The position numbers were made by a program, and so were the translations under genes. Under the pieces are notes generated by a model. The model saw only the letters and a list, made by a program, of their open reading frames with translations, ran no database searches and was not told the origin of the DNA. A stretch of 64,000 nucleotides of DNA from Branchiostoma belcheri (Eukaryota; Chordata; Leptocardii; Amphioxiformes; Branchiostomatidae), in NCBI RefSeq assembly GCF_001625305.1, contig NW_017802480.1:985787-1049786 (forward strand), in the 5' to 3' direction. Shown piece by piece: positions 1-11,370 of the stretch; position 1 is the stretch's first letter, and each line of letters starts with the position of its first letter.

Positions 1-540
1 TATCTACAAGGCGCCACTCAGGAATCTGTGTGAGCTACAGACAAGCGAGTGGGCGTCCGTTCGGATGGCAAAACAGTGTAATGGGCACATGTGATACATT
101 AACTCTGAGATGTGAAAAGGAGAGCAAAGAATTTACTTACATTGATGAAGAATTTCAGAGAGGGATTTTTGGCACTGTCGACCTCACAACTCCAGGACAA
201 GCCCCAAACCTACAGTCTCCATTTTCCAGGTGCATCAAACTCCAAATACGGTCGGCAAAACTCCCAGGTTCCTTCCATGATGTACAACAGGTTACCGAGA
301 GGGTCCAACACCAGAAGAAACACTCCTAACCATCTGCATTCGCAAACCTTGACTCCCTTGTGCCAATCAGCCCAAACAAGAAGATGTTACCAGGATTTGG
401 AGCAGAGTATCTACAAGGCGCCACTCAGGAATCTGTTTGAGCTACAGACAAGCGAGTGGGCGTCCGTTCGGACGGCAAAACGGTGTAATGGGCACTTGTC
501 TGTTTCCCTTTTAACTCTGATGGATGTGTGTGGAAGGGGA
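1..540. repeat. Local tandem duplication, offset 407 bp
   Basis: The first ~90 bases recur almost unchanged from 408, and weaker similarity continues for about 40 more bases. The left copy is cut by the window edge. Reading frames cross both copies, but I recognise no protein in them. Confidence 0.8.
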
Positions 541-739
541 GAGCATATCAACGTGCACTTACACTTGCAGAGTGGTGCCCAGAGGCCTGGAGCACGGCCG
601 GAGCTAGGTCTGGATGGACGTAATGAAAATATAATGGACATGCGGATGGCTATTATACCATTTGTCTCGAGGAAAGAATACATTCAAGGTTTGTCTGAAG
701 AGACAGAACAGACCATTTTTTCCAGTTACTGAATCAGAT

Positions 740-754
740 ATGTGTGTGTGTGTT

Positions 755-833
<79 letters not shown>
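740..833. repeat. (TG)n microsatellite
   Basis: A dinucleotide run of TG with two TTTG interruptions near its left end. Confidence 0.97.
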
Positions 834-836
<3 letters not shown>

Positions 837-849
837 GAGTTCTGTTAGT

Positions 850-985
850 TCATTTGATGCCTAAGAAGAACGGTGGACGTCATTCGAAACGTTCGGAAAT
901 TATCGTAATATCCAGTTACTGTAGTAGAGTTTGAAATTCCTATAAGTATTGTTTACCTGGATGTCTAACCTTCATCAACATAACA
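850..985 (+). repeat. Degenerate member of the GAAACG dispersed repeat
   Basis: It holds a CGAAACGTTCGG block, then AATATCCAGTTACTG and the tail CCTGGATGTCTAACCTTCAT. The same order recurs near 18.2, 33.0 and 55.1 kb. The hammerhead-like core seen in the better copies is not readable here. Confidence 0.6.
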
Positions 986-1094
986 TAGTATTACTTGTTT
1001 GTGACCAAACCTGCAAGGCACTGCACTTTAAAAAGTTGTGATTTAGGGCCATCATCATATGTTTGATAGTATTATGACATTGTTTTGTTTAGTA

Positions 1095-1150
1095 ACCTTC
1101 TCCCTGCTGCCTAACCCTGTAACAAATAAAGAACTGGCAGAAATGGCTAC
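1095..1150 (+). repeat. Short dispersed repeat (CCCTGCTGCCTAACCC)
   Basis: The block CCCTGCTGCCTAACCCTGTA followed by an AATAAAGAACTGGCA-like stretch recurs at about 18,360 and 19,205 (+) and in reverse near 50,800-50,865. Class unknown; the AATAAAG is probably part of the repeat and not a host poly(A) site. Confidence 0.55.
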
Positions 1151-1560
1151 TTCAGTGTGCTAAAATGGTTAATTCCCTGTCCGATACACAAATGGTAGGA
1201 GTGCAGCACTATAGCTACAAAAATGTGGAGTCTGGGCTGGTCATATGGTCATACACGGGTGGCCTTCAAAAGTTGGACAACTTTCCGTACTCTTTATATC
1301 AAGGCCAACAAAGTCATCAAGCAGCAAAATGTGAAAGCAGCTACAATGCACACGAAAGTCAGACATGGAAGCACCATCTGGGATCAAAGGCAGTTTGCTG
1401 CTCATTACTTGTTTGACAGACTGAGATGAAGTACATGCCTTACTGGAAGATACAAGCATGAAGCTAGTTAGCTTTGTCTTGGTTTCACTTTTAAGAAAGC
1501 ACGACCAACTTTCCCCACAAGTCCAGATTTTTCCTTGACACACACAAGCAATTAGTGGTA

Positions 1561-1797
1561 AGGCCACACCAATTCAATTTGTTGTTTCTCTGTTTTAACT
1601 TTTAATGAAACAAATTTTGTTACATTGAAAAAACTAAGAACTAGGAAGAAAAGGACCCTGCCAAAATATGTCTTCCATTGAGCATTTTGCAGTTAATGTA
1701 GAACCAAAAAATTTTTTTTATTTTTTTATTTTTTTTGCAAATCAGAAAAAAATGGACAGGGCGATTCAAAAAGCAACAAATTAAATTGGTGTGGCCT
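1561..1797. mobile_element. MITE-like element, family AGGCCACACCAATT
   Basis: The ends are inverted: AGGCCACACCAATTCAATTT at the left and the matching AAATTGGTGTGGCCT at the right, ~237 bp, AT-rich core, no reading frame. A larger relative with the same end motif lies at 9,795-10,201. Confidence 0.75.
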
Positions 1798-2449
1798 AAT
1801 AGTAGCATGCATAGGCTATAGCTACTAATCAATGTAATTGCAGCAATTTAATTTCTTGTGTATAATCTTCCATATTACGTACCAAATTCAAACTAGACTG
1901 CTACCCCAAGGAGATTTTGAACAGCCCAGTTCCTTGGTATAATTGCCATTTACTAGCGTGTTACACAAAAAGGCTCAACTTTGCCCTAAAAAGACAAAAA
2001 TCCACTGGGAATTCTGAGGTATCCTTGTCTAGACATTTCATCTCCACGCCTCTTCTTATAATGAATGACTCTTCCCTACCCAAACTGGGCTAATAGGCAA
2101 CCATCTAAAAGCGGAAGGAAAACGAGCAAGCAATACCAAAATTTGCTACGAGTCCACAAAATGCTGCTAGTACTGTAGATACACTAACACATTTGTGGGG
2201 ACCTAATTTTACAGTTACTGTAGAATTAAGAAAGACATATTGGGGACATTTTAAGTTTGCAGTTGAAAGGAGAGTTCCACGATCTCATACCTTTGCCAAA
2301 AGATGTTAACCCTTTCGACTGACAATGTTTCCAAATAGTCTTCAGTGTGATCCATACTTCCTAAATTCTGAGTGGTGCAGGTAAAACTTGTCAGGTGCAG
2401 GCAATTTTCAATGTTGCCTGTCAGTGTGCAGAAAAAAATATTTCAAGCC

Positions 2450-2745
2450 CTGTTCAAGGTGGCATCAATACGCAATGGAGAGGTCACTGCAAAAATTAAC
2501 GCCCCACAAAAGTTTCAAAATTTACAGTAATTTCATCGGGAAGTTCCATAAGTTTTCTTCGCAACCTTTTAACTGCCTCAAGAGTGGGCAAATCTGACTG
2601 TTTGAGGTAGCATAAATATGCAATGTAGAGGTCACTCCAAAACTAAAAACCCTTCAAAAGATTTTTTTACAGTAATTTCATCAACAGGAAGTCATAATTT
2701 TTCTTCGCAACCTCTTAACCGCCCTAAGACTGGGCAAATCTGACA
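2450..2745. repeat. Tandem duplication (~145 bp unit, 2 copies)
   Basis: Two diverged copies share TTTACAGTAATTTCATC, TTTTCTTCGCAACC and GGGCAAATCTGAC in the same order. The right copy runs into the repeat array that follows. Confidence 0.75.
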
Positions 2746-2863
2746 AACGACCGGAGGTATCAAACGTATCGTTGTGTCGTGACCTGCAAAGTTGTGGAAT
2801 CTGCCGGGCCATTACAGGAGCCAACTGCCGAGCCAACACCACATTAGTTACGTACAACTGCCT

Positions 2864-4745
2864 CTGGCAAATACCAGGGTGCCCATGCATCGGAGGGAAG
2901 GTGTTGAGAGTAAGGCGTGGATATCTGTCTTACATAGCCCAAGGTGCTATTAAGGTCACATAAATCTAGTTGGGGATATTTGTCTCTTTTTTTTCCCTTT
3001 GCCAACTCATGTTAAACTTTAGAAGTGAACTCTTTCAAGCCAAATTCTTTGTAACCTGTACATGGTACTTGGCAAAAGAACTGTCTCATTTTGGAAGATT
3101 CAGCTAAAGAAAACTATACATTGTAGTTTAACATTCGAAGAACTGTGACCCTTTCCAGTAGCATGCATGTTGGGCGAGTGACACAGCCGGGATTCGAACT
3201 CTAACCCTCCTGGTCCAGAGGCAAATACCAGGGTGCCCATGCATCGGATAGAAGGTGTTGAGAGTAAGGCGTGGATATCTGTCTTACATAGCCCAAGGTG
3301 CTATTAAGGTCACATAAATCTAGTGGTGGATATTCATCTATTTTCTGTTAAACTTTAGAAGTGATTTACTCTTTCAAGCCTGGCGTCTTCGAAACTCTTT
3401 GTAACCTGTGTACATGGTACTATGCAAATAAATGATCTCATTTTGGAAGATTCAGCTAAAGAAAACCATACATTGTAGCTTAACATTCGAAGAACTGTGG
3501 CCCTTTCCGGTAGCATGCATAAAGGGTGAGTGACACAGCCGGGATTCAAACTCCCAACCTCTTGGTGCAGAGGCAAATACCAGGGTGCCCATGCATCGGA
3601 GGGAAGGTGTTGAGAGTAAGGGGTGGATATCTGTCTTACATAGCCCAAGGTGCTATTAAGGTCACATAAATCTAGTTGGGGATATTCGTCTCGATTTTTC
3701 CTGTGAAACTTTAGAAGTGAATTCTTTCAAGCTTGGCGTCTTTGAAACTCTTTGTAACCTGTACATGGTAATAATATCCAAATGAACTATCACATTTTGG
3801 AAAATTCTGCTAAAGAAAAACCATACATTGTAGCTTAACGTCCTAAGAACTGTGACCATTTCCAGTAGCATGTTGGGTGAGTGACACAGCCGAGATTCGA
3901 ACTCACAACCTCTTGGTGCAGAGGCAAATACCAGGGTGCCCATGCATCGGAGGGAAGGTGTTGAGAGTAAGGCGTGGATATCTGTCTTACATAGCCCAAG
4001 GTGCTATTAAGGTCACATAAATCTAGTGGTGGATATTCATCTCTAGATTTCCTGTTAAACTTTAGAAGTGAACTCTTTCAAGCCTGGCCTCTTCGAAATT
4101 CTTTGTATTCACTACATGTAACCAGTTCATGGTACTATGTAAATTAACTATCTCATTTTGGGAGATTCAACTACAGAAGCTCACTGCAAAGAAAAACCAT
4201 ACATTGTAGTTTAATGTCCTAAGAACTGTGACCCTTTCCAGTAGCATGCACGTAGGGTGAGTGACATAGCTGGGATTCGAACTCCAAACCTCTTGGTGCA
4301 GAGGCAAATACCAGGGTGCCCATGCATTGGAGGGAAGGTGTTGAGAGTAAGGCGTGGATATCTGTCTTACATAGCCCAAGGTGCCATTAAGGTCACATAA
4401 ATCTAGTGGTGGATATTCATCTCTAGTTTCTGTTAAACTTTAGAAGTGATTTACTCTTTCAAGCCTGGCGTCTTCGAATTTCTTTGTAACCTGTACATGG
4501 TACTGTGCAAATGAACTACCTCATTTTGGAAGATTCTGCTAAAGAAAAACCATACATTGTAGCTTAACATTCGAAGAACTGTGACCCTTTCCAGTAACAT
4601 GTATGTTGGGTGAGATACACAGCCGGGATTCGAACTCCCAACCTCTTGGTCCAGAGGCAAATACCAGGGTGCCCATGCATCGGAGGGAAGGTGCTGGGAG
4701 TAAGGCGTAGATATCTGTCTTACATAGCCCAAGGTGGCATTAAGG
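2864..4745 (-). repeat. Tandem array of a tRNA-like SINE unit, ~352-380 bp, about 6 copies
   Basis: The landmark AGGCAAATACCAGGGTGCCC occurs at or near 2864, 3219, 3571, 3922, 4302 and 4654, so five full periods are 351-355 bp and one is 380 bp. Read on the minus strand, each internal unit carries GAGTTCGAATCCC or a one-base variant, the pol III B box of tRNA-derived sequences, next to ACCAAGAGGTTGGG. No full tRNA cloverleaf is evident. It looks like a SINE-bearing segment that became a small satellite. Confidence 0.8.
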
Positions 4746-4769
4746 TCAAATCAGTCTGACAAGAATACA

Positions 4770-4985
4770 CAATTGCGACCTTTCATATTCCATTTTCTTG
4801 ATTCTTTATAGTTACAGGCAAGTCCTGGATTTCAGAAATTCCAAATAAGTCAAAGAATATTGAGCTAAACACAAAGTAAGGCTATTTCTTAAGCTAAGGA
4901 ATCAAAGTAGCAAAAGTAGACAACCTTCAATGCTCCATTTTCTTGATCCCTTATAGATACAGGCAAGGCCTGGATTTCAGAAATA
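4770..4985. repeat. Tandem duplication (~147 bp offset)
   Basis: CCATTTTCTTGATTCTTTAT plus ACAGGCAAGTCCTGGATTTC recurs with few changes about 147 bases further on. Confidence 0.8.
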
Positions 4986-5341
4986 GCGACCAATGCAATT
5001 TCCCTAAGAATTACCTTATGTTACATACATAACTTTAGAATGGAAAACCTAAAAGTATGCTGACTTAAAGCCTTACTGTAGATCTTCCAGTGTGATACTG
5101 AGTCTAAATGGCTGTACGGAAAGCTAAAGGAAGGTTTGGATTAACTGTAATAGTCCTTATCTTGCCTGAACAGATCTAAGAAATATACAACTGAAGGCAG
5201 CATAGCCATCAAACTTCCATTATGCAAGTATATACATTTTGCACAATGTCAAAAAGAACTATGTAACAGGTCAGGGCGATCTGAACGCCATGTAACTGAC
5301 CTGAGGTCACTATGCACTGGAAAGGTATATAAGTGAGAACT

Positions 5342-5460
5342 TCATGCACTTGTGTCATTAGCCTCTGTACACTTGAAGAAGCCACACAGGCGAAACCGGT
5401 CGTGTGACAGGCTGAATAAAAGTTCTAAACGGGAACTATGCGGCTCCAGATGTCTTACTG
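5342..5460 (+). repeat. Dispersed repeat fragment with hammerhead-like fold
   Basis: In order: CTGT-ACAC (5365-5372), TTGAAGA, a GCC/GGC stem around ACACA, GAAAC, palindrome ACCGGT, C (5401), GTGT and ACAG (5402-5410). The flanks pair as a hammerhead stem I would (ACAC/GTGT, CTGT/ACAG), and the middle pairs as stem II. The core reads UUGAAGA instead of CUGANGA. The AATAAA near 5415 probably belongs to the repeat. Confidence 0.45.
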
Positions 5461-5633
5461 AGGGACGACTGCGTGTGCAAGATGTCGGTGGCTTGAGGAA
5501 TGAATCCCCTCTACTATATACATTTTGCACAATGTAGTTTCATTCTGTAGTACTACTGTGTACATAGTCCTTTCTTCATAGAGTAGACTTGTTGTGTACA
5601 GTTGCCATACATTTACATGTTGAGCAATTAAGT

Positions 5634-5852
5634 TAACATCTGTGTCCATAATATCACCAGGGTCCACAATATCGCCACCTTGAGAAAAAGTGTGCTTAAA
5701 GATATTTTTACTGCAACATACCCTAGGTACGTACATTTGATGTGTGAAGGAGTGCATACCAAAAGTATGTTGCAGTAAAAATATCTTTAAGCACACTGTT
5801 TCTCAAGATGGCGATATTATGGACCCTGGTGATATTATGGACACAGATGTTA
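5634..5852. mobile_element. Fold-back element with ~85-bp inverted arms
   Basis: The left arm starts TAACATCTGTGTCCATAATA and the right arm ends with its near-perfect complement. Arms are about 85-100 bp with a short unpaired centre (about 5735-5765). No reading frame. Arm similarity is high, suggesting a fairly young insertion or a conserved hairpin. Confidence 0.85.
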
Positions 5853-6369
5853 TTGTGTATTACCTTGTCCCCCCCAACAACCAGGAATTAGGTCAAGGGA
5901 TGATATACATGTAGATCAGTAGATAATATAGCATGAAAGTTCATCTGTGTTGGTACAAATCATTATTGAACAAGTGAACAAGGTTGATGGAGTCAACCGA
6001 ATATTTGGGGTAGGTCCCAATTCTATATCTAGTGTTGGAAGTTAAAGTTCAGTCTTTATTTCATAACAGTAGATAGTATGTTTGAACAATTCTATTTTCG
6101 GTAAGTACGAATATTTCTGTTCTAACTGATTGAATCAGTGGTTAGAGTAAGCCATACTCGCCATTTTCTAAGTTTAGATCTTTGACAGATCAACCCATTT
6201 TTGGTCTGTCAACCTAAGTGATGATAGCCACATGTGTATTGATTTTGATTTGGTTTGCGAGGAGATATATTGCCCCTTTTGACAAACCAGCAGTTACTAA
6301 ACCCTTGCAGATCAATAGACACCTGTGAGTCATGGCAATATACATGACGATTGTACATATACATGTAGC

Positions 6370-6590
6370 AGGGCTCGAAACTGCATCTTATGCATAGATT
6401 TTAATTGTGTAATTGTCTCGTATATGTCTTGATATTGTGTTCGCCTATGTTGTTTCATGTGCACAATGAAGAGTGTCACATATCATTGTTTTTAAATGTT
6501 TTATATACTATGTAATAAGGACGTAATTTGGGTATTCGCCCGCGAGAGCCTTACTGAATAAAAATTTGAATTTGAATTTGAAATACTGGG
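6370..6590 (+). mobile_element. LINE 3' end fragment with (TTTGAA)n tail
   Basis: An A/T-rich 3' UTR-like stretch ends GAGAGCCTTACTGAATAAAA followed by short TTTGAA repeats, as at the 3' end of several non-LTR retrotransposons. It sits between GGGCTCGAAACT and ACTGGGTGCATATGCACC, pieces I take to be an older repeat, so it may be a nested insertion. Family not determined. Confidence 0.55.
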
Positions 6591-6734
6591 TGCATATGCA
6601 CCTTAGTGCACCCAAATTTGGAGCTGTGCACCCAATTTTTTTTCTTTGGGTGCATTCTTCTATACTTGTACCTCAGTTATCTAACTTATAGTGCATTTGG
6701 CCCATGTAGGGCCTGAAAATGCAATAAAGTTCAT

Positions 6735-7027
6735 TGTCATTTAAATAGAGACAAGGGGTCAATGTCCTATGTACGAGCATTTATGGGCAATGCAAGAGCT
6801 TTAATTTTCATGCCCTTGGAGTTGTCAATACCACAAGCCACCGCTACTTTGGTCTATCAAATATCTAAACTTAGAAAATGGCTGGTATGGCTTATACTGT
6901 AACCACATATTCAATCATTTAAATATTAGGGGTCAATGTCTTATGTACAAGTATTTATGAGCAGAGCAAGAGCTTTAATTTTCATGCCCTTGGAGTTGTC
7001 GATACCACAAGCCACCGCTACGTTGGC
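6735..7027. repeat. Direct duplication plus inverted flank
   Basis: GGGGTCAATGTC through CACAAGCCACCGCTAC occurs twice (about 6754-6850 and 6930-7022). Between them, TCTAAACTTAGAAAATGGC is the inverse of GCCATTTTCTAAGTTTAGA near 6160, so this belongs to a larger partly inverted structure starting about 6,120. Confidence 0.75.
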
Positions 7028-7617
7028 CCTTGAGTATGGATTATTGTGCCTGCAGGTGTTGTAAAGAAGTTCGATACATTCCGCCACAGTAATTCAGCGT
7101 CAATGTATCCCAAATGAAAAACTGTATTGATCGCATGAGATCGGATACATGCCTGGGGTGTAATATACAAACTGCTACATTTATATCTGTAGCAAAGGGT
7201 TAATGAAATGAAATTGTGGCTATTTTGGGGGGGAGGGGGGCGGGGTATTCTGTTATCTGTATTCGGTATTCTGTTACAAATGAACTTACATGAGTAAGAC
7301 ATTATATTTTCTTGAATGTCATATTTTCATCATGTTAAAAAAATCATAGTTATCAAGTCATATTGAAGCTTTCCTCTGAACATTCTGTTTTCTTTGGAAC
7401 CGTTGCTCTTGCTGGATTTTTATTTGAAAATATCTGAGAACCAAGCAAATAAATTACAGTAGCCTGATCAAAGTACATTTGCGATGAGCCCTCATCTTAT
7501 AGCCCCCCCCCCCCTTACTCGGACCAAGCAATCACAAGTGTAGCGATTGAATTGTGGCAATTTGAGCTGATGACATGATATGGACCCTCTGACCCTGATG
7601 GCCAGATATATTGAGGA

Positions 7618-7975
7618 AGCCTTGGATGGGATGGATAACAAATAGGGCACCATAAAATGCACATGTTGAATACTGATTTTCCTTCACCAAGTTTCTGTAT
7701 CTTTGGCCCGGTTTAAGTTGTAAAATGACTGGCTTACATGGCTTAAAAGCAGAAATTTTGATAGAAAAATATGATGCCAAAATAATGATGCCCAAAAAAT
7801 GTTAAAATATGATGGATAACAAATAGGGCACCATAAAATGCACATGTTGAGTACTGATTTTCCTTTTCTCAAACGGTGAAAAAGTTTCTGTACCTTTGGC
7901 CCAGTTTAGGCTGTAAAATGACTGATGTTGCTATACATGGCTCAAAAACAGAAATTTTGATAGAAAATATCACAA
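7618..7975. repeat. Tandem duplication (~190 bp unit)
   Basis: GATGGATAACAAATAGGGCA starts both copies (about 7628 and 7811). Both continue through CATAAAATGCACATGTTGA, TTGGCCC and CAGAAATTTTGATAGAAAA. Confidence 0.85.
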
Positions 7976-8149
7976 ATTTTCATAGAAAAAATACCACAAA
8001 ATCCAATATCCTGCTTCTAACTTGATGAAACTATTCTCAAATGTCCATTGCTCAAATGAATAGGCTAAGCATAAAAATTGCAGAAACATTTGAAAAAAAA
8101 ATGGCCCCAGACAAATTTTACCTTTACCATTAATTTCTGTCACATTCAC

Positions 8150-8610
8150 TCAAACTAACCTCTCGAATTGCTTCTGCTTCTTATAAGTTATGAATTTCAT
8201 CTTGTTATGGAATGTACCAAATATGATTATACGTAACAAGCTATTTACATTTCTCGAATCAAATACCATAGATTTTAAGAGTCTCGTTGTTGGAGACAGA
8301 TTTGAATATATCTTTACATGTAATGGTCCCCACAACGCAAAAATAGGTAGATATATAAAGGAATGCTTTGCTACTAGAAAAAATGCCGAAACTTGTGATT
8401 AGTAGCCCACTCAATTGTAACACTTTATCAAAAACTGTGATATCCCTTATTATTTGAATGATTATGATATAGATATTTTAGGTTTTATTCGACATTAGGT
8501 CTTATGCAACACACTTATTTTATTGTTGTTACTCTCTCCTTATGTAGTTTGCCATACATTGTACCATGTGCAATCGTCGTGCAATAAAGTTCTTCAAAGT
8601 TATAGAGATG
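8150..8610 (+). mobile_element. 5'-truncated LINE, 3' end with C-terminal ORF remnant
   Basis: An open frame of about 70 codons (8190-8402) reads like the end of a non-LTR retrotransposon ORF2: a run resembling the HxxxxC-type knuckle (LLWNVPNMIIRNKLF) followed by VGDRFEYIFTCNG and IGRYIKECFATRK. An A/T-rich 3' UTR follows, ending near CAATAAAGTTCTTCAAAG. Without the reverse transcriptase region the clade cannot be named. Confidence 0.6.
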
Positions 8611-8794
8611 CGAGCATTCTTGCGCATCTTTGCCTGTCATTTTAAATGGCTCAGATTTCTTGTTTTAATTTCAGAAAACCGATAGAAGTCAGCAGCGGCG
8701 CATATGGACGTCATCCATAAAATTTTGCGTGGCCTTAAATGACACCGCACCATGCAGCTCCCAGGCCTTGCTTTTAGAAATTCTGGAACATTTT

Positions 8795-9660
8795 CTTACA
8801 ACAATGTGTGTGACTATAATTCAACACAACACACTCTTGGTGCCTGTTTATTGTCGGGATTGTCATAACTTTTGACGAGCGCAGTAATGTGAGGATGTGC
8901 GAAAATGCAAATTTTTAGCACATTGGCAGAATGTACTGTGCCTGCGCGAAACCCGCAATTTTCTTCTGCCACATACATGTACAACAATGTGTGTGACTAT
9001 AATTCAACACAACACATTGTTGGTGCCTGTTTATTGTCGGGATTGTCATAACTTTTGACGAGCGCAGTAATGCGAGGATGTGCGTTCCTGCATGACTCAT
9101 CTATAATTTAGGAGAGGCTGCTGCAATCTTAGCCCTGCCTCGTCCCTCTTCACACTCCGCTGCACAGTTCTATCAACTGCCATAAAAGCGACGTCCGGAG
9201 AATCATCAAATGACACGTGTACTGAAAGTCACATTCCTGTAGGGCCCTTCTGGGACCGAGTGTGAATCAAATGCTTCCTGTTAATGGTCATAGAAGGCCA
9301 CAAAACTTGGCATTATCGATACAGTAGCTGTGATGATCATCATTTTTTGTGATGGAGCACCAAGAATGTGTTGTGTTGAATTATAGTCACACACATTGTT
9401 GTAAGAAAATTGCGGGTTTCACCCAGCAGATGCAGTACGTTCTGCCAACGATTGCTACAAAATAACATTTTCACTGTCATGCCAAAAATTATGTGTTTCG
9501 CACAGGCGCAGTATACTCTGCCAATGTGTTACAAAATGTCATTTTCACTGTCATGCCAAAAATTATGTGTTTTGCACGGGCGCAGTACATTCTGCCAACC
9601 AAAAAGAGCTACAAAATGTCACTTTTTTTTACCACCATACCAAAAATTACCTGAATCCCT
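8795..9660. repeat. Compound fold-back repeat with internal duplications
   Basis: ACAACAATGTGTGTGACTAT occurs at about 8800 and 8980 (direct copies about 182 bp apart) and inverted near 9380-9405. On the right, a ~76 bp unit is repeated three times (CGCAGTACGTTCTGCCAA, TCATGCCAAAAATTATGTG). The left half carries an inverse copy near 8910-8950. It looks like two inverted halves of one element with later slippage. Confidence 0.7.
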
Positions 9661-9794
9661 GCATCAGTCATAAAAAATTGTGTCTTCTTTGCCTTTGGAT
9701 GTGATCAGCATCATAACATACAGTGCTTCCGGCTAAAGCTGGTTACCCTTTGACTTCTGATCACGTGATCACAACTTTATAGCTTGACAAAACG

Positions 9795-10201
9795 ACACTT
9801 TGACCGCCCTAGACTACCTAAGGCCACACAAATTTAATTTGTTGGTTCTCGGATTCGCCTCTTCATTTTTTTTCTTGATTTGAAAAAAAAAAGATTCTGG
9901 TTCTGAATCAACTCAAATATGCTCATATTTTGCCCCCAACAGTTGTGGAAAGTCCTTTTCTTCCTAGTTGTTACAGTTTCTCCATTTATCAATGTAGTGG
10001 TTTGATTAAACGTTTATATTAACCCAGGCTTTTATGTTGACTTCATGGCTCCTATCGTAGCATTTCGGGCTATAATAGGATGCCTAGACCTGTTTTTATT
10101 CTATTTTTCCCCCTGTCCACAAAAATATTTTTTGTGAAAAATCCGAGAACGAACAAATTAAATTGGTGTGGCCTAAGGTAGTCTAGAGCGGTAAAAGTGC
10201 T
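9795..10201. mobile_element. MITE-like element, ~407 bp, long inverted ends
   Basis: The arms run for ~60 bp: CCCTAGACTACCTAAGGCCA at the left and GGCCTAAGGTAGTCTAGAGC at the right, with TTTAATTTGTTGGTTCTCGG inside. The core contains CTAGTTGTTACAG and GGATGCCTAGACCTG, found again at 20.06-20.2 kb. Same end motif as the element at 1,561. No transposase frame. Confidence 0.8.
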
Positions 10202-11238
10202 GTCTTCTCACTTGTTCTGTACAGAATGATGGAAATTCCCCTGGCCCATTTATAACCGCCAGAAGAAGCTGCTAAGGTGCCATAAAAGTTGTATGAGGGT
10301 GTAATAAAAGCACCGGTGGTTAAAACCCCCTGTCAAAGACATGCCTGCAAGTGACCCAATAAAAAGCAATCAATGAGGCCGGGCCACTTGGCCGGAATAC
10401 TAATTCTAAACCTGCGGCTAGACACTTGGAATAATGAACATTTTGTGGCAAAAGGCTTATGTCATGTAATCCTGCAGAGAGAGGGTGAGATATAAGAAAT
10501 GCTCAAAGTCTAATGAGTTTACATAAATTAGGGTTGGACTTCTTCCAAGTGCCATACAGTAAGTAGTCCAGACTCTTTTCACAAAACTCTTAGTTCTGTT
10601 GTATATACAAATTTGTATGTTTGAGTTCAAATTCCATTTGAATGTAAAGGAACTGTACCATACTGTTTTGCACAGTTAAGTTATAGTCTTACAAGACTGA
10701 TTGACAGAGCTGTGTGTGTTACGCCGAAGGGCAGTTATACCGGCTATACAGACACAGAAGCTGGTGTGTTACGCCGAAGGGCAGTTATACCGGCTATACA
10801 AATACAGACAGATACAGATACAGAGAGAGACTATTTCAGAGTCTTGATATTATTCACCACAATCTTATTTTTTCTTGTGTGAAGCTTAAAGCACAAAAAC
10901 CATAATTTAAAAGTATAACATTGAAAGTCCTATGCCTGACTTTTAGAGGTACAAAATGTATTACGGTACACCTAAAAACACTGGCCAACGCATGACCTCC
11001 TCAGCATAGTTTAGGAGGATATTTCCATTTTCCTAGACTAGTGATGTATAAGTGTAGCCGTCTTGTCCTGCCAAATTGGACCTGTAGGCATAATTGGGGA
11101 GCTTGGGTGATTTCTCTGGGTTCAGACACAGTTACAAATGAGACATTCCTGCTCGAGTCATCCTTTCTAAGCCATGGGGACAGTAATGGGAGCCTCAATC
11201 AACAAATGATCTAGGGTTTCAGGGCTAGAAATACTGGG
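10202..11238. other. No gene seen
   Basis: Unique-looking AT-rich sequence with the small duplication at 10,707. A minus-strand frame near 11,001-11,198 has no recognisable domain or convincing splice sites. Confidence 0.5.
10707..10830 (+). repeat. Tandem copy of the GTTACGCCGAAGGGC repeat with GATACA tail
   Basis: GTGTGTTACGCCGAAGGGCA plus GTTATACCGGCTATACA occurs twice, then a CAGATACAGATACAGAGA tail. A third copy lies in UVRAG intron 7 (57,259). The tail suggests a short retroposon end. Confidence 0.7.
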
Positions 11239-11370
11239 GCCTAGGAAAAAATGTTGTGTTTCCTGTTTCAGTCCTGAAAAAAATTAGGAAAGGTCGATCA
11301 GCTTGAAAAATGATGTCACTTGCAGTGGTCCACCAAAAAAAAGGCTAGGGTTAGCAGTTTTTCTAGGCCT
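11239..11370. mobile_element. Partial copy of the GGCCTAGGAAAA MITE
   Basis: It starts GGCCTAGGAAAAAATGTTGT, shares TTTCAGTCCTG, AGGCTAGGGTTAGCAG and TTTTTCTAGGCC with the complete element at 19,479, and has lost its right inverted end. Confidence 0.65.

Noticed and set aside
112-732. A 206-codon plus-strand frame and an overlapping minus frame at 411-683
   Set aside because: They span a local duplication and run up to a TG microsatellite; no domain or splice context, and the two strands are open only by chance.
850-895. Functional hammerhead motif near 0.87 kb
   Set aside because: GAAACGTTC is present, but the CUGANGA core and a stem II are not.
2864-4745. True tRNA genes in the ~352-bp array
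   Set aside because: Only B-box-like sequence is present; T-stem pairing fails in part and no cloverleaf or terminator is seen.
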